From contig JABYQN010000013.1 of assembly GCA_022606135.1 (NCBI GenBank), positions 912,150 to 976,149 of the forward strand: a stretch of DNA of 64,000 nucleotides. The letters are read 5' to 3'. Position numbers and translations under genes: made by a program. Positions 33,590-44,741 of this stretch are shown piece after piece. Below the pieces are notes generated by a model. That model saw only the letters and a program-made list of their open reading frames with translations, was not told where the DNA came from and made no database searches. How positions within the stretch are numbered: position 1 is the first letter of the stretch; every line of letters begins with the position of its first letter. This DNA is from Fomes fomentarius. Its lineage: Eukaryota > Basidiomycota > Agaricomycetes > Polyporales > Polyporaceae.

Positions 33590-34480
33590 ACACCGTGCTG
33601 GTCCTGGAGAGTCAACACACAATTACTATGAGATGAGCAAGGGCAACACGGGAGCATGTTTGACAGTTTCGTGTGGCAGTCCATCCCAGTCGGAGTTTCC
33701 TACTTCCCAGAGGAGATTGTCCATCTCCCTAGGTCATGTGTTATGTGCTTTTGACTCTCTGCTCATGATGCTGACAATTTCTCCCATTGGTCAGGTGGAC
33801 ACACATGCTGGGCAAGGTGATATTTGTATCGAACACACCAAGGGCAGACAATTTGCAGCATTCGAGCAGCCGGCACTGCTCACACATGACCTCCACAAGA
33901 TGTATGGGAAGGGAGGGCCAATGTACAGGGCGTGCCTGGCAGCAATGGATATGCATAAAGTGATCCAGTTTATTAGGTGTATATGTCGTAGCAGAGTCCA
34001 GGCCAGATACAATCCACTGGTGATATGGTATGGCTACATGGAGATGAAACATGAAGCTGGACAAGCACATGCACACTGCACTATTCCAAGTTCAAGCCCT
34101 GCCAGCGGGCATCCATAGCATACATTCACAATGCACTAGAACAGGTAAAAACTGATGTGGACACCTAGTCAGTCAGCCACATGATTCTATCACAACCAAA
34201 AGGGAACAGTGCTCACCAAGTAAGAAAGAAACCTTCACAGGGCAGTCAATGCTGAACATGACCAACAGAGAGGTAGCCACTCCCTCCACGAGCCAGCCCA
34301 GTGACCATCAGCAACACGAGATGCAAAGAATGAAGACTCCATTTGTGACTGTGTGCCTGCCCCACTATCCTGTCAATATTAATTAGCAGCCACAAGTCCA
34401 AGTCCGAGAGCGATACACAAATGATATGTCCAAGTGCAGTTCAAGTCCAGTACAACAGAGACACAGTAATCTGAGCCCGG
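33590..34480 (+). pseudogene. epoxide hydrolase 3' fragment (decayed copy 3) with downstream flank
   Basis: Matches the last two exons and the 3' flank of the intact gene (18.09-19.0 kb) in inverse orientation. The exon-6 part begins mid-exon near 33610 ([22 protein letters not shown]). The exon-7 part reads [16 protein letters not shown] near 33830-33890, with the catalytic GGH changed to GRQ. Differences from the intact gene are mostly C-to-T or G-to-A. Nothing upstream of exon 6 is present. Confidence 0.75.
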
Positions 34481-34521
34481 GAACCACACAGTCTTTTTCA
34501 ACTGCCACTGATCAATGGACA

Positions 34522-34962
34522 TCAGTAATGGCGCAGATGAGTGATAACAAAGAAGATGCTCACTGGTTGGTAATCATGCGCACAGAGGCCATGCCAGCCA
34601 ACTAGAAGCCGCCTATTCAGAGCAGTCTTGACCTTGGTGAAGCCTTGTGCCAACCACTCCTGTTGAGCCTTGATCTTGGTGATGTATGCTTGTGTCCGCA
34701 GATGCTTGCACGGGGCCACCATAAGCTTGGGGTCTTCTGTGCCAGACCGTACACGTTTGAGGCTCATCAACAAAGGCAGTTGTGCCCGCAACCCATTCAG
34801 GACCTCCAGACTTGCCATCTTCACCACTTCCATTGGGACATCCTTCTCTTCTTCATTCCTCACCTCATATTGGACACTGGTCATAGTCAGATCTTGGTGC
34901 CCCTTGGCCAGCATGGGATACCTAAAACAGTCAGGAGCTATCTCCACCTCTGCCAAGGGCAA
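34522..34962 (-). CDS. unidentified 146-codon frame
   Basis: An open minus-strand frame from MPLAEVEIAPDCFRYPMLAK through EEKDVPMEVVKMASLEVLNG to HLRTQAYITKIKAQQEWLAQ. The composition is protein-like. No repeat partner is present in the window and the family is not recognised. It lies between the epoxide hydrolase relic and the copia-2 LTR. It might be a fragment of a larger gene or transposase. Confidence 0.3.
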   Translation of the reverse strand: MPLAEVEIAPDCFRYPMLAKGHQDLTMTSVQYEVRNEEEKDVPMEVVKMASLEVLNGLRAQLPLLMSLKRVRSGTEDPKLMVAPCKHLRTQAYITKIKAQQEWLAQGFTKVKTALNRRLLVGWHGLCAHDYQPVSIFFVITHLRHY

Positions 34963-35032
34963 AGGGCGGTGAGTGAGCTCGTCAGGAAGCTGGCTGTACG
35001 CATTGATAGTGTAGAGATATGCAGGAGGATTC

Positions 35033-35516
35033 TGTTGAACTTCCGGACTACCGGCTATGCTTGGACCAGAGTTGTGTACACTTGTTTATGGTCATATGAT
35101 TAGATAGGCTGTGTTCCTACTTACCTTTTATGGTTTTCTTTGTTCTCCTACTGTACTTTCCCATGATCATATGGTTACTGTGCATTCGCATACCAGTGCG
35201 TTCTACACTGCACTGGACTCTTCTAGACCTTATGTCTGACTCATGCTATGACCATATCTGACTCATACGCCAATATGGACTCTGACTCATCGTCTTATGG
35301 CTACATGTGACTGCTTCATTCGCTGACTCATGGACTCATCCTTCATGTATATAAGCAGTCCCTTCTTCGCCTCTGCTCTTCAGTTGTTCAATCACTGACT
35401 GAAGAGTAAGTCCCTTACATACATATGCTCTACTACTTCTTACTGACTTAGTACTTGTAGTCTCTCTTTGTTGTGACTTACAGTTGCTCCTCGCCTTACA
35501 GGTTCAGAGTTCATTA
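35033..35516 (+). repeat. 5' LTR of copia-2 (71-bp internal deletion)
   Basis: 484 bp, starting TGTTGAAC and ending GTTCATTA (the final CA decayed to TA). It lacks 71 bp that are present in the other three LTRs. The missing part lies between two copies of a TCTCTCTTTGTTGTGACTTA direct repeat, so simple slippage or recombination explains it. Confidence 0.9.
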
Positions 35517-35533
35517 GGTTATGAGCCCTGTGC
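35517..35533 (+). other. primer-binding site of copia-2
   Basis: GGTTATGAGCCCTGTGC directly follows the LTR and is complementary to the anticodon arm of initiator tRNA-Met except for one decayed CpG (GCGC to GTGC). Confidence 0.8.
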
Positions 35534-35846
35534 TCTAATCAGTTGCTCCTCTGTCGACACTCTGCACACAAACTCTGTTCATCGACTCTCTGCCCATGCA
35601 CTCTCCTCCACTTTCCCTAACTCTTGACTGTGCCCTCCGACACTGCTGCCAGGGGGACTTTACTGTGCTCGTGATGCAGCCCTGAGCGCTTTTAGTAGTT
35701 GCTATCACTAGTATCATTGTACAACCTTTGGTGCTTTTGCAGCACACAGGTTTTATAAGTATCCTCAGCCAGGCCACGCACTTGCGCCCACCAGCTGTTG
35801 TAACCAGGGTGGTTATCACCTTTGGACCGGAGGACAACCGTTCGGA

Positions 35847-36061
35847 TGTAATGGCACTGTGACTGTGACCTTCCCGTCTTGGACTCACCTAGTTACACTC
35901 TACGCTACGTCTCATTTCTCTAGACAAACTAACACCAGTACACAGCATTGGCACCTGAGCCCCATCCCACCTTGTCCTCCATACCCTTGTACTTCATCTC
36001 AGACCCTTGAATCAAGTCTTCGCACTCAGACCTTGCCGGGCTCAGGCTACAGCCCATTACA
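35847..36061 (+). repeat. 5' LTR of the nested element
   Basis: 215 bp. It differs from the 3' copy at roughly two dozen positions, mostly transitions, so this insertion is not very recent. Confidence 0.88.
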
Positions 36062-37997
36062 GTTTGGTCCATCTCCGAACCTGCAAGACGTCAAGCCGTT
36101 TGGCCCTTGCACCCTCCTTTGGCTGTCGTTCCTCACAGTCACCATCAACTCCTGATCCCTTTGCTTCGCCTTTGCGTTTCACTCTGGCTGCACCCGCCTG
36201 TCAATGCTGCACAGGCCAGCACATTTTCATGGCTTCGACACTGCCTGCCTAGCCCCTATCTGCCTGCAGAGCAACTCCCTTCCCGTCGCTTGTATGGCCC
36301 GTCAGTGCCATCGCCCACTCCACTACCATGGATGGTTGGAGCTCGCTTGCAGTCGAAGGCTCACTTGATGCATGCGAACAGTTCATCGCTGTCAGTTTTT
36401 CTTTTTTTTTCTTTCTTTCTCCTTCCTCCTTGTCCACCCTCCTGATCATCTTCTCGAACCCCTGTCACGGCCCAATTATCCTCCCATCCTGCTGTCGTCT
36501 TCCTCACTCTCACCCTTGAAACCGCTGTTATAAGTCAAGCCCGCCCTCCATCCCCTCTCCTCTGGCCCATTTCTTTCAGATTGCCTCGCCTTTCCTCTCC
36601 TCAGGCTCCATCGAGGAAAGCCTCGGCAAAAAAAAGGGGGATAGGTGTAGTGTAGATGGAACCTCCAGATGGATGCGAGGACAAAGCAGGCGTGACAGAT
36701 GAGCATCTGTGGAGACCTCTTGGACGACTTGCGGAGGCAGGCCGAAGGGTGCGTAGGACGCCGGAGCACAGTCAGTGCATCTGCGCAGGTTCGCAGCGGA
36801 CATGGAGAACATCGCAAGGATGCAGGTCTCCACCTGGGCCTCTCTTCCTGGCTGTCGTAGCATGCAGCATGACGTGCTCTCCCTTTCCTCTCACTGGACG
36901 CTGCCTCGGGACGAGCGGTGTCCTCTGTAATTTCAACATTTTTTCAAACATTTTCCATTTCCCTCGTTATCATCACCTTCACACCTGCTCCACGTTCCTT
37001 TCATGTTATCTCGACCAATTTTTGACCCCTCTCGTAACTCTTGACCTTTGTTACCATGGCATACCCCGATTTCAACTGCATCTGCTCTCTCATTCCCATC
37101 ATCAACACGCTCCTTTCAACTGCATCCTGACTTATGCTTGGTTCCATTCCCTCAACTTGTCACTATCCAGTCGCTGTTGGTCTCCCATTGACTTATCTCA
37201 CTGATGTACTTGACCCACAACCATCCTGCACTCCCCACTCACATCATCATCAACCTCTCTTCCTTGCGCACCCTGACTCATGTTCAGCACCATCATCTCT
37301 CGTCGTCGCTCAGCTATCGCATCCACATCACATCCCTTGTCCTTGCTCCCCAACTCTTGTTCTTTCCCAGTGCATCCTTCTGTCTGGTTGCACGCACCTT
37401 GGCAGTGGTCAAACTGTGTCGACACCCAGGTAGAACCGGCAGTGGCCGTATCTTCCTCCCATCCCGTCCTCCTTTGCATCCACTTGAACTCACGGACCTA
37501 GGCTATGGTCTTAACTGTCGAGTGCCTCGTATTCTTGGCTTACAGGGGTCATGTCCAGGCCTAGGCTACGGTTTTAACTGGCTCGATGCTCTTCTTGTTC
37601 TTGCCCTCATCTTTGGTCTTCCCATGGTCCTGTCCCTCTGGGTTGACAGCTTCAGTCCTGAGGGAGTCGCTCTCCCCTGGACAACGACATAACCATAGGT
37701 TTGGTATGTACGGACCCCTCTCATCTCGTCTATGGCTCTCATAGCACTCTGTCTCGTATCCTGTCCTCTCCCATCTCATGTTTTGTCCCCCACATCATCT
37801 TGTCCACCCCTGCTTCTTGCTTGCCCCTGTTTTGTATCACGTCCATGCACTATGTTGTTTACTGCTTATTGTTATTCAGTTATTTTATGTTTTTTGATCC
37901 TCTCGCATTCTTTACTTAGTCCCCTTGCTTGCATACTTACTAGTAGCTCCGTCTCTCGTCACCCACTCCTCAAGCCGCAGCTTAAAGGAGGAGGTAG

Positions 37998-38212
37998 TGT
38001 AATGGCACCATGACTGTGACCTTCCCGTTTTGGACTCACCTAGTTACGCTCTATGCTACATCTCATTTCTCTAGACAAACCAATGCCAGTACACAGTGTT
38101 GGTACCTGAGCCCTGTCCCACCTCATCCTCCGTACCCCTGTACTACGTCTCAGACCCTTGAATCAAGTCTTTGTCCTCAGATCTCGCTGGGCTCGGGCCA
38201 CAGCCCATTACA
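37998..38212 (+). repeat. 3' LTR of the nested element
   Basis: 215 bp, preceded by a purine tract and followed by the target duplication TCGGA. Confidence 0.88.
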
Positions 38213-38940
38213 TCGGACCCTCCTTACTATACTCTTTTTGATACCTAGACTTGTATAGCTTTTCTTGGGCACAGTTGGTGACTTCTATCTGGATTGTTGG
38301 GAATATTGGCTTCCTGACCTTCTGGCTCACCTCAATAGGTGTTCCTCTCTACCAGATCTCGCATGTGGCTAGTCAATCATCACATTTTTCTCTGAACCAT
38401 TGTACTGGAGCCGCCTACTGCTGCCAATAGTCCTCAGCTCAGCCCCGACTCTGAAGCTGAAGTCAACGCTGAACTTGCAGAGCATCATTCTACTGCATCA
38501 GCATTTGATTGCTCGGAACAGCCCCATCTCTTTGATCTAGATGATCAGGTCAATCGTTATCACTATGTCTATGACAACGGAGAGCAGGAGTGGGACCAGT
38601 GTGGCATACAGCTCTGTCCCAATCGCTACAATCAACTCCCTCTTCCATACAAACCAACCTTCCACTGGGCATATCAAGCAGCTTGGCAGCAGGACACTGA
38701 CCCACAACACGGAGTTCCTCTTCCCTATCTTCAGGAAGAAACTCACACACAGCCCTCCTTGTCTCGTCCTAATCTCTATCTCCAATCGCTTTTCGGAAAT
38801 CCTCCTCCTGTCAATTCAAGTCGTCTTCCTCCAGTCTACCTTCCTCCTCCTATCATCACTGTGCCCCCTGTCGCGCCTATCACATCCACTCTAGACTTCA
38901 AGGAAGAATATCTCATTCTCCCCAATACCTCTTATCCATC

Positions 38941-41900
38941 ATGGGAGATATCAAAGTCGACTCTATCCCTGTCCTCTCTTCGGCAAATCAGTACAACGAC
39001 TGGTCTGCCAAGATGAAGGGCTATTTCATCTTCATGACTGTTGGAGTGTTGTCAAAGGCGCTACTCGTCCTACTGAGCAAGCTGCCAAGGACAAGTGGGA
39101 TAAACTTGATGGGCAAGCTCGCGGCATGATGTACATGCGTGTCGCACCAAACTTTCACTACATTCTGGACACTCAGATTCCTGTCTCGGGTGGACAACCC
39201 AGGGACATGACTGCTGCTGAGTCCTGGGAAGTGTTACAGAACAAGTTTGGCAAGCCTAACAGTGCCCAGTCTGGGGCTTGTTCGAGTCGCTCATTGCAGA
39301 GCATTGGATGAATGAACAGAAGCCCCTTCAGGATCAGATGATGTGTCTTATCACATGCCTGTGCGAAATCAGTAGCAACGGTGTCATGCTCTCTGACAAC
39401 ATGCAAGCCCTTCTCTTGATGTCCAAGATCCTGGAGTCATACTGGTCCATGGTCTCTGTGCTTATGGCGACTACAGACCTCGACAAGGTTACCTCGACAA
39501 CATCCAGTCGAAGACCTTGCTGAGGAGTCCATGCGCAAGAATGGCCAGTCTGTGGACAAGGTCTCCCAGACCAAGCCGAAGCCCAAGGGTCCCTGCTCTC
39601 ATTGTGGGAGTGGCTCTCATCATGAGTCCAACTGCTATCAGAAGTATCCTGAGAAGTGTCCCAAAGGCAAGGGCAAGGGGAAAGGGAAGGACAAAGACAA
39701 GGATAAGGACAAGGGGAAGAATAAGGACACTTCTCATAATCATGCGCACATCACTACCGAGTCTGTATCATCTGTACTTGTAGCTGGTTCATCTAACATC
39801 ACTGCTTTTTTCTACGATGAGGCTATGGCCTCGAACAGTGTGAGCTGGACTGCATGGCTGATGGACTCTGGAGCCTCTCAACATATCACTGGTGATCTCT
39901 CTGAGTTCATTGAGTACAACCCTTCGATATGCCTGTACTATTTAACACTTCTGGACAAGGTGATAGCAGCATCATTCAGGCACTTGGGGAAGGAACTCTG
40001 TCTGGAGAAACCTGGTTAGATGGTCAGAAGGTAGCAATTACTCTAAACCATGTCTACTACATACCAGGCACCATTGGTCACATCTTCTCGACTGGCTCCA
40101 TTGAGCGCAATGGTTACTCCCTCTTTCAAGGGGATGGGTGCATGTGCATTTTCGACAAGCTGCCTGATGGTGCTGTCAAACATGGTTCGACGATTCATAT
40201 CAAGAGTTGTAAGATCCTGGAGGCATGATACAACCCTTCGTCTAATTGTTATTGGACTATTATTGAGCTTCACAACAGCAAGCGCGTCCATCTCAATGCC
40301 CGTAAGTACAAGACCTGGCACTGTCACTTTGGTCATGCAGGCAAGGATGTTCTGCGCAACCTTCCTAAGCACACCAAGGGGGTTGATGCTGTTGATCCTG
40401 CAGACAAAGAACCATGTGATGGATGTGCTTTTGGCAAATCCACTCGTAACCCCTTTCCACCTTCTGTGAAGTGTGCTACTGAAGTTCTCGAGGGAGTCCA
40501 TATGGACCTTGATGGACCAATGCACACTCAGGCTATTGGAGGTTGGAAATACTTTGCCGGTTTCATTAATGACTATTCTGGTCTTGCTTGTGCTTACTTC
40601 CTTAATCACAAGTCTGATGCGATCCAAGCATTCAAAGACTATAAGGCGTGGGCTGAGAACCAGACTGGCAAGAAGATCAGATCGATCCACTCAGATCGAG
40701 GGGGGGAATACACATCAGACGAGTTCTCTACACTTCTTTGTCCGCATGGTATTGAGCACCAGAAGACTCTACCAGGTTTGCCTCAACAGAATGGACGTGC
40801 TGAGCGCTGGAACCGCACTATCACTGAAAAGGCTTTGTCTATGCTCCACCAAGCAGGCCTTAGTCATGGTTTCTGGCAACTTGCTCTTGATGCAGCTGTT
40901 CATATCTATAATCATCAACCTATGCGACGACACAAGTGGTCATGCCCCATCACTGTTTGGGATGGTACTGTTCTGGACGTCTCTTACTTCAGAGTGTTTG
41001 GGTGCAAAGCTTTTGTCCACGTGCAGAAGGCAAAGCGCAAAGGGAAACTCGACAAGAAGGCTGTTGAGATGATCTTTGTCAGGTATGAGTCTGGTTCCAA
41101 GGGGTATAGGTTTTGGAATCCAGCCAACCGCTCTATCGTTGTGTCCTGCAATGCAACATTTGACGAAGAGTCTTTCCCTGCTTGTAACTTACCTGGCAAC
41201 CATCCTTCTACCCCAGACAACAGTCCGTTCTCAGATGATCAATTGGATGATTCCTCGAATGATGATTCTGATTTGGTCGATCCCAATGATGCAGTTCCTT
41301 TCATTCCTCCCAACCTCTTTGAACCACCACAACCTGACCCTCCAGTGGATGCCGATCCTGCTCCTCCTGCAGAAGCTCCTGCTGAGCCTCCTCCACCTCC
41401 TCCTCTGCAACATCCTCCTACGCTGCCTCCTGTCATTCCTCCTCGTCCTCCTCACAAATGTGGTCGTCACCCTCCAGTGGGAGCGAATGAACCAAGCATT
41501 GCTTGTGACCATCCTCGTTGCGAAAAAGCTGGTATTCCCCACAAGGACAGGACTGATAACAATGTGTATGACGATCCTGCATGTGCTGATAATCAGATCA
41601 ACAAGGATGGCAATCTGCATGAAGCAGAGATGATACTCGCTTTCCTAGCTGCTGCTCAGTATAAAGCTGGCTTACCTCAGTCACACAAGGAAGCCATGCA
41701 TTCACCTGATGCTGGGAAATGGTGCGAAGCTGAGAAGTCAGAGTTTGAGTCGCTTATGGAGAATAAGACTTGGATTCTCATTCCTCATCCCAAGGGCCGG
41801 CATGTCGTCTCTAACCACTGGGTCTATGACATCAAACATGATGGGCGGTACAAGGCTCGTCTTGTTGCAAAGGGTTTCACTCAGGTGTGGGGAGAGGATT

Positions 41901-43223
41901 ACCATGAGACATTCTCTCCAGTGGCGTGGTTTGAGTCTATCCGGTATTTACTCGTGTATGCAGCGCTTGAGGACTGGGACATTGAGTCAATGGATGTCAA
42001 GACCGCGTTCCTGAATGGTGATCTAGATGAGGAGATCTATATGGAACAGCCGGAAGGCTGGATTGTTCCTGGGAAGGAAGATCACATCTGTCTACTCAAA
42101 AAGGCTATCTATGGTCTTAAGCAGGCATCGCGTCAGTGGAATGCGAAAATCCATCAATCGCTTCTAGATCTGGGATTCACACAGACATATTCTGATGCTG
42201 GGATCTACGTATATCAGCGACAAGGGGGGATCACATCACGATTGTCATTCTGTATGTCGACAATCTACATCTGATGGGGGATCAGTCTAGTCACATCAAA
42301 CAAGTCAAGTGTTCGCTTTCTAAGCAGTACAAGATGACGGACTTGGGATCTGTACAGTGCTTCCTTGGTTTTCACATCATTTGTGATCAATCTACTTGTA
42401 TGATCAACATTGACCAGGAAGAGTACATCCAGTCTGTTCTTGAGCACTTTCAGATGGCTGACTGTAAACCCTCATGTACACCCCTTCCTGCTGGTGCTGT
42501 CTTGGCAAGTGCCGACAAACCAGCTTCCGATCAGTTCAGGCAACGCTACCAGAGTCTCATTGGCAGTCTTTTGTACACCATGCTCAGAACACGTCCTGAC
42601 ATCTCCTTTGCTGTCACACGGTTATCAAAGTACAATGCCAATCCCTCTGAGGCGCACATGAGTTATGCGAAGTATGTCCTGTGTTACCTTCAAGGGACAA
42701 AGGTGTACCACTTGCGCTACAAGGGAGTGTCTAATGACGGTCTGATTTTCTACTCAGATTCGGATTGGGCTGAAGACTGTGATGATCGGCATTCTACCTC
42801 TGGCTTCGTCTTCTTGATGGCAGGTGGTGCTATACCGTGGGCTTTGAGGCGTCAGCCTACCATTTTGCTCTCCTCTACTGAAGTGGAATATAAAGCGGCC
42901 TCTGATACCTGTCGTCAGTTAATCTGGCTGAGGACATTTGGCAATGAACTTGGTGATGACTTGACCAGGCCGACACCCATGTGTCTAGACAACCAGGGTT
43001 TGATTTTCCTGTCAGTCAATCCAGTAGTCGACTAGTGTACCAAGCACATAGAGATTCACTACCACTTCATTCGTGAACCAGAGTCTGGCTCTGTCGAGAT
43101 CTTCTATGTTGCAACTGCGGATCAGTTGGCTGATTCTCTCACAAAGAACATGTCTTATTCTATTTTGGCAAAGTTCGTTGATGAGATCAGTCTTGTTTCT
43201 GTTGCATCTGGAATGAGTGGGAG
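38941..43223 (+). pseudogene. copia-2 gag-pol, multiply broken
   Basis: The same start as copia-1 (MGDIKVDSIPVLSS). Frame breaks occur near 39035, 39270, 39490 and 39918, and a TGA lies near 40226. The stretch 40466-42274 stays open for about 600 codons: integrase with all three acidic residues (MDLDGPM, HSDRGGEYTSDEF, PQQNGRAERWNRTI), a proline-rich linker and the RT start. At 42224-42229 a run of six Gs breaks the frame exactly as in copia-1. Beyond it the RT motif has become YVDN, so a catalytic Asp is lost. A TAG at 43033-43035 truncates RNase H. The zinc knuckle CSHCGSGSHHESNC and protease LMDSGASQHI are still readable. Confidence 0.9.
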
Positions 43224-43778
43224 TGTTGAACTTCTGGACTACCAGCTGTGCTCGGACCGGAGTTGTGTACACTTGTTTATGGTCATATGATTAGATAGGC
43301 TGTGTTTCTTCTTACCATATATGGTTTCCTTTGTTTTTCTACTGTACTTTCCCATGACCATATGGTTACTGTGCATTCCTGTGTGTACCAGTGCATTCTA
43401 CACTGCACTGGACTCTTCCAGACCTTATGTCTGACTCATGCTATGACCGTATCTGACTCATACACCGATACGGACTATGACTCATTGTCTTATGGCTACA
43501 TGTGACTGCTTCATTCGCTGACTCATGGACCCGTCCCTCATGTATATAAGCAGTCCCTTCTTCGCCCTCTGCTCTTCAGTTGTTCACTCACTGACTGAAG
43601 AGTAAGTCCCTTACATACATATGCTCTACTACTTCTTACTGACTTAGTACTTGTAGTCTCTCTTTGTTGTGACTTACAGGTACTTCACTATGCAATATAG
43701 CTGTTCACTCACTGACTGAAGATCTCTCTTTGTTGTGACTTACAGTTGCTCCTCGCCTTACAGGTTCAGAGTTCATCA
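43224..43778 (+). repeat. 3' LTR of copia-2
   Basis: 555 bp, TGTTGAAC to GTTCATCA, full length. It is followed directly by coding-like sequence of a minus-strand gene (see 43779-44128). Confidence 0.92.
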
Positions 43779-44128
43779 GTCCATGACTAGCATGCAGGCA
43801 ACATTATTGTTGTAGTTTTGCATGGGGACAAAGGACCCATCAGTGTTGTTACCCTCAGTAATGTTGATAGGGAGGCCATTCATATGAGAAGTGCATGATC
43901 AGACCTGCCAATGGGCCCAAGGACAAGATGCACATACTCTAGGGCCAAGTTGTTTAGCCCCCACCTTCACCTGTGGAGGAATATTTGTCCCTGCACCCAT
44001 GTGTGTGTGTGTGTGACTCCCACACACTGAGTGGCTTGGTCAACAGGTGACCCAGCTGGCAGGGCAAATGCAGTGAAGCTGAAGCAGGAGATGGTGAGTG
44101 CAAGAGCGAGGTGGTAGGACAGTGTCAT
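43779..44128 (-). pseudogene. small secreted protein gene, truncated by copia-2
   Basis: ATG at 44128 starts a clear signal peptide (MTLSYHLALALTISCFSF, then TAFALPAG). After ATQ a short intron with a (CA)n tract is likely. Beyond it, open frames give GAKQLGPRVCASCPW and MNGLPINITEGNNTDG, then FVPMQNYNNN, up to the LTR at 43778, where the gene is cut. Cysteines and an N-glycosylation-like NIT are present. The family is not recognised; small cysteine-containing secreted proteins of wood-decay fungi are one possibility. Splice phases are not certain. Confidence 0.4.
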
Positions 44129-44253
44129 GATGAATGGTAAAGGAGCGTGGTTGGAACAAGTAGTGTAGTGATTAAGATGTGTGTTCTGTCCAAGAGATAG
44201 AGTGCGAAGGTGATGGTGTCCAATAATCAACAAAAGCAGGTGCAGCACTTGGG

Positions 44254-44261
44254 ATTATATA
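44254..44261 (-). promoter_or_regulatory. TATA box of the secreted-protein gene
   Basis: TATATAAT on the minus strand about 125 bp upstream of the ATG at 44128. The sequence upstream (44280-44560) is a decayed inverse copy of 20.45-20.74 kb. Confidence 0.45.
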
Positions 44262-44274
44262 TACTCGCAGCAGA

Positions 44275-44741
44275 CAGGGCTGACTTGTGCAGGGATGTCC
44301 ATGCCAGCCTCCATCCACCCTCGCACTGCTGCTTGTTTCTGAGTGGTAAGTGTGCATGCAGAATATGAGCCTCGATGCTTGATGTCGAGGTCTAATGTCC
44401 ACATGTTGACTGCAAAGTGAGAGAGACTGAGAAAGAGCAAGAGTAAAGTTGCAGGACAACCTCTTCAACTTTGGGTGCCCTCTGCAGCACACCTGTGACC
44501 TCTGACATTGGTCACAACGTACATGTGTCTTGCATTCTGCACAACTGCCACACCTGCACACTCAAGTAATCACAACTGAACAATATGGTGGCAGCATCAG
44601 GCTATAAGTGAATGCCACAGTCGCCATTTATGAACAAAGTCTCTCCCAAGTTCACACATCCTGTCCTGACCATGGCATGTCATTGTCACCAAAGCTTTGC
44701 TCATAGGTTCCAGTACATCTTGCTTTTGACTCTGCTACAGC
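44275..44741. other. upstream flank shared with the intact epoxide hydrolase
   Basis: Inverse, CpG-depleted copy of about 20.28-20.74 kb. No gene of its own is supported; a 129-codon minus-strand frame at 44172-44561 is a by-product. Confidence 0.5.

Larger units (their letters stand above)
35847..38212 (+). mobile_element. nested LTR retroelement without coding capacity (2366 bp)
   Basis: Two 215-bp LTRs (35847-36061 and 37998-38212) begin TGTAATGGCA and end CCCATTACA, giving TG...CA inverted ends. TCGGA flanks both sides (35842-35846 and 38213-38217), a perfect 5-bp target duplication inside the copia-2 leader. A polypurine tract (AAAGGAGGAGGTAG) abuts the 3' LTR. The 1.94-kb interior is C/T-rich with no gag or pol homology; the longest frame (36656-37204) is not recognisable. 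Strand is assigned from the polypurine tract. It is a LARD/TRIM-type non-autonomous element that must borrow enzymes. Confidence 0.9.
35033..43778 (+). mobile_element. Ty1/copia LTR retrotransposon, decayed copy (copia-2)
   Basis: Same family as copia-1. LTRs lie at 35033-35516 and 43224-43778, the primer-binding site at 35517-35533, and a nested LTR element in the leader (35847-38212). The coding region is broken by at least four one-base deletions in gag-protease, a TGA in the protease-integrase link, the shared RT G-run break and a TAG in RNase H. Relative to copia-1, Arg codons have become Cys/His/stop and Thr/Ala have become Ile/Val/Met at many places, the mark of CpG decay. Flanks (gattc before, gtcca after) are not a target duplication. 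Confidence 0.92.

Noticed and set aside
36062..37997. Hidden gag in the nested LTR element
   Set aside because: Frames are C/T-rich, without zinc knuckle, protease or RT motifs; the longest (36656-37204) resembles no gag that I know.
38759..39016. Proline-rich frame upstream of copia-2 gag
   Set aside because: Overlaps the gag start in another frame and is not cleanly preserved in copia-1, so an upstream gene is not supported.
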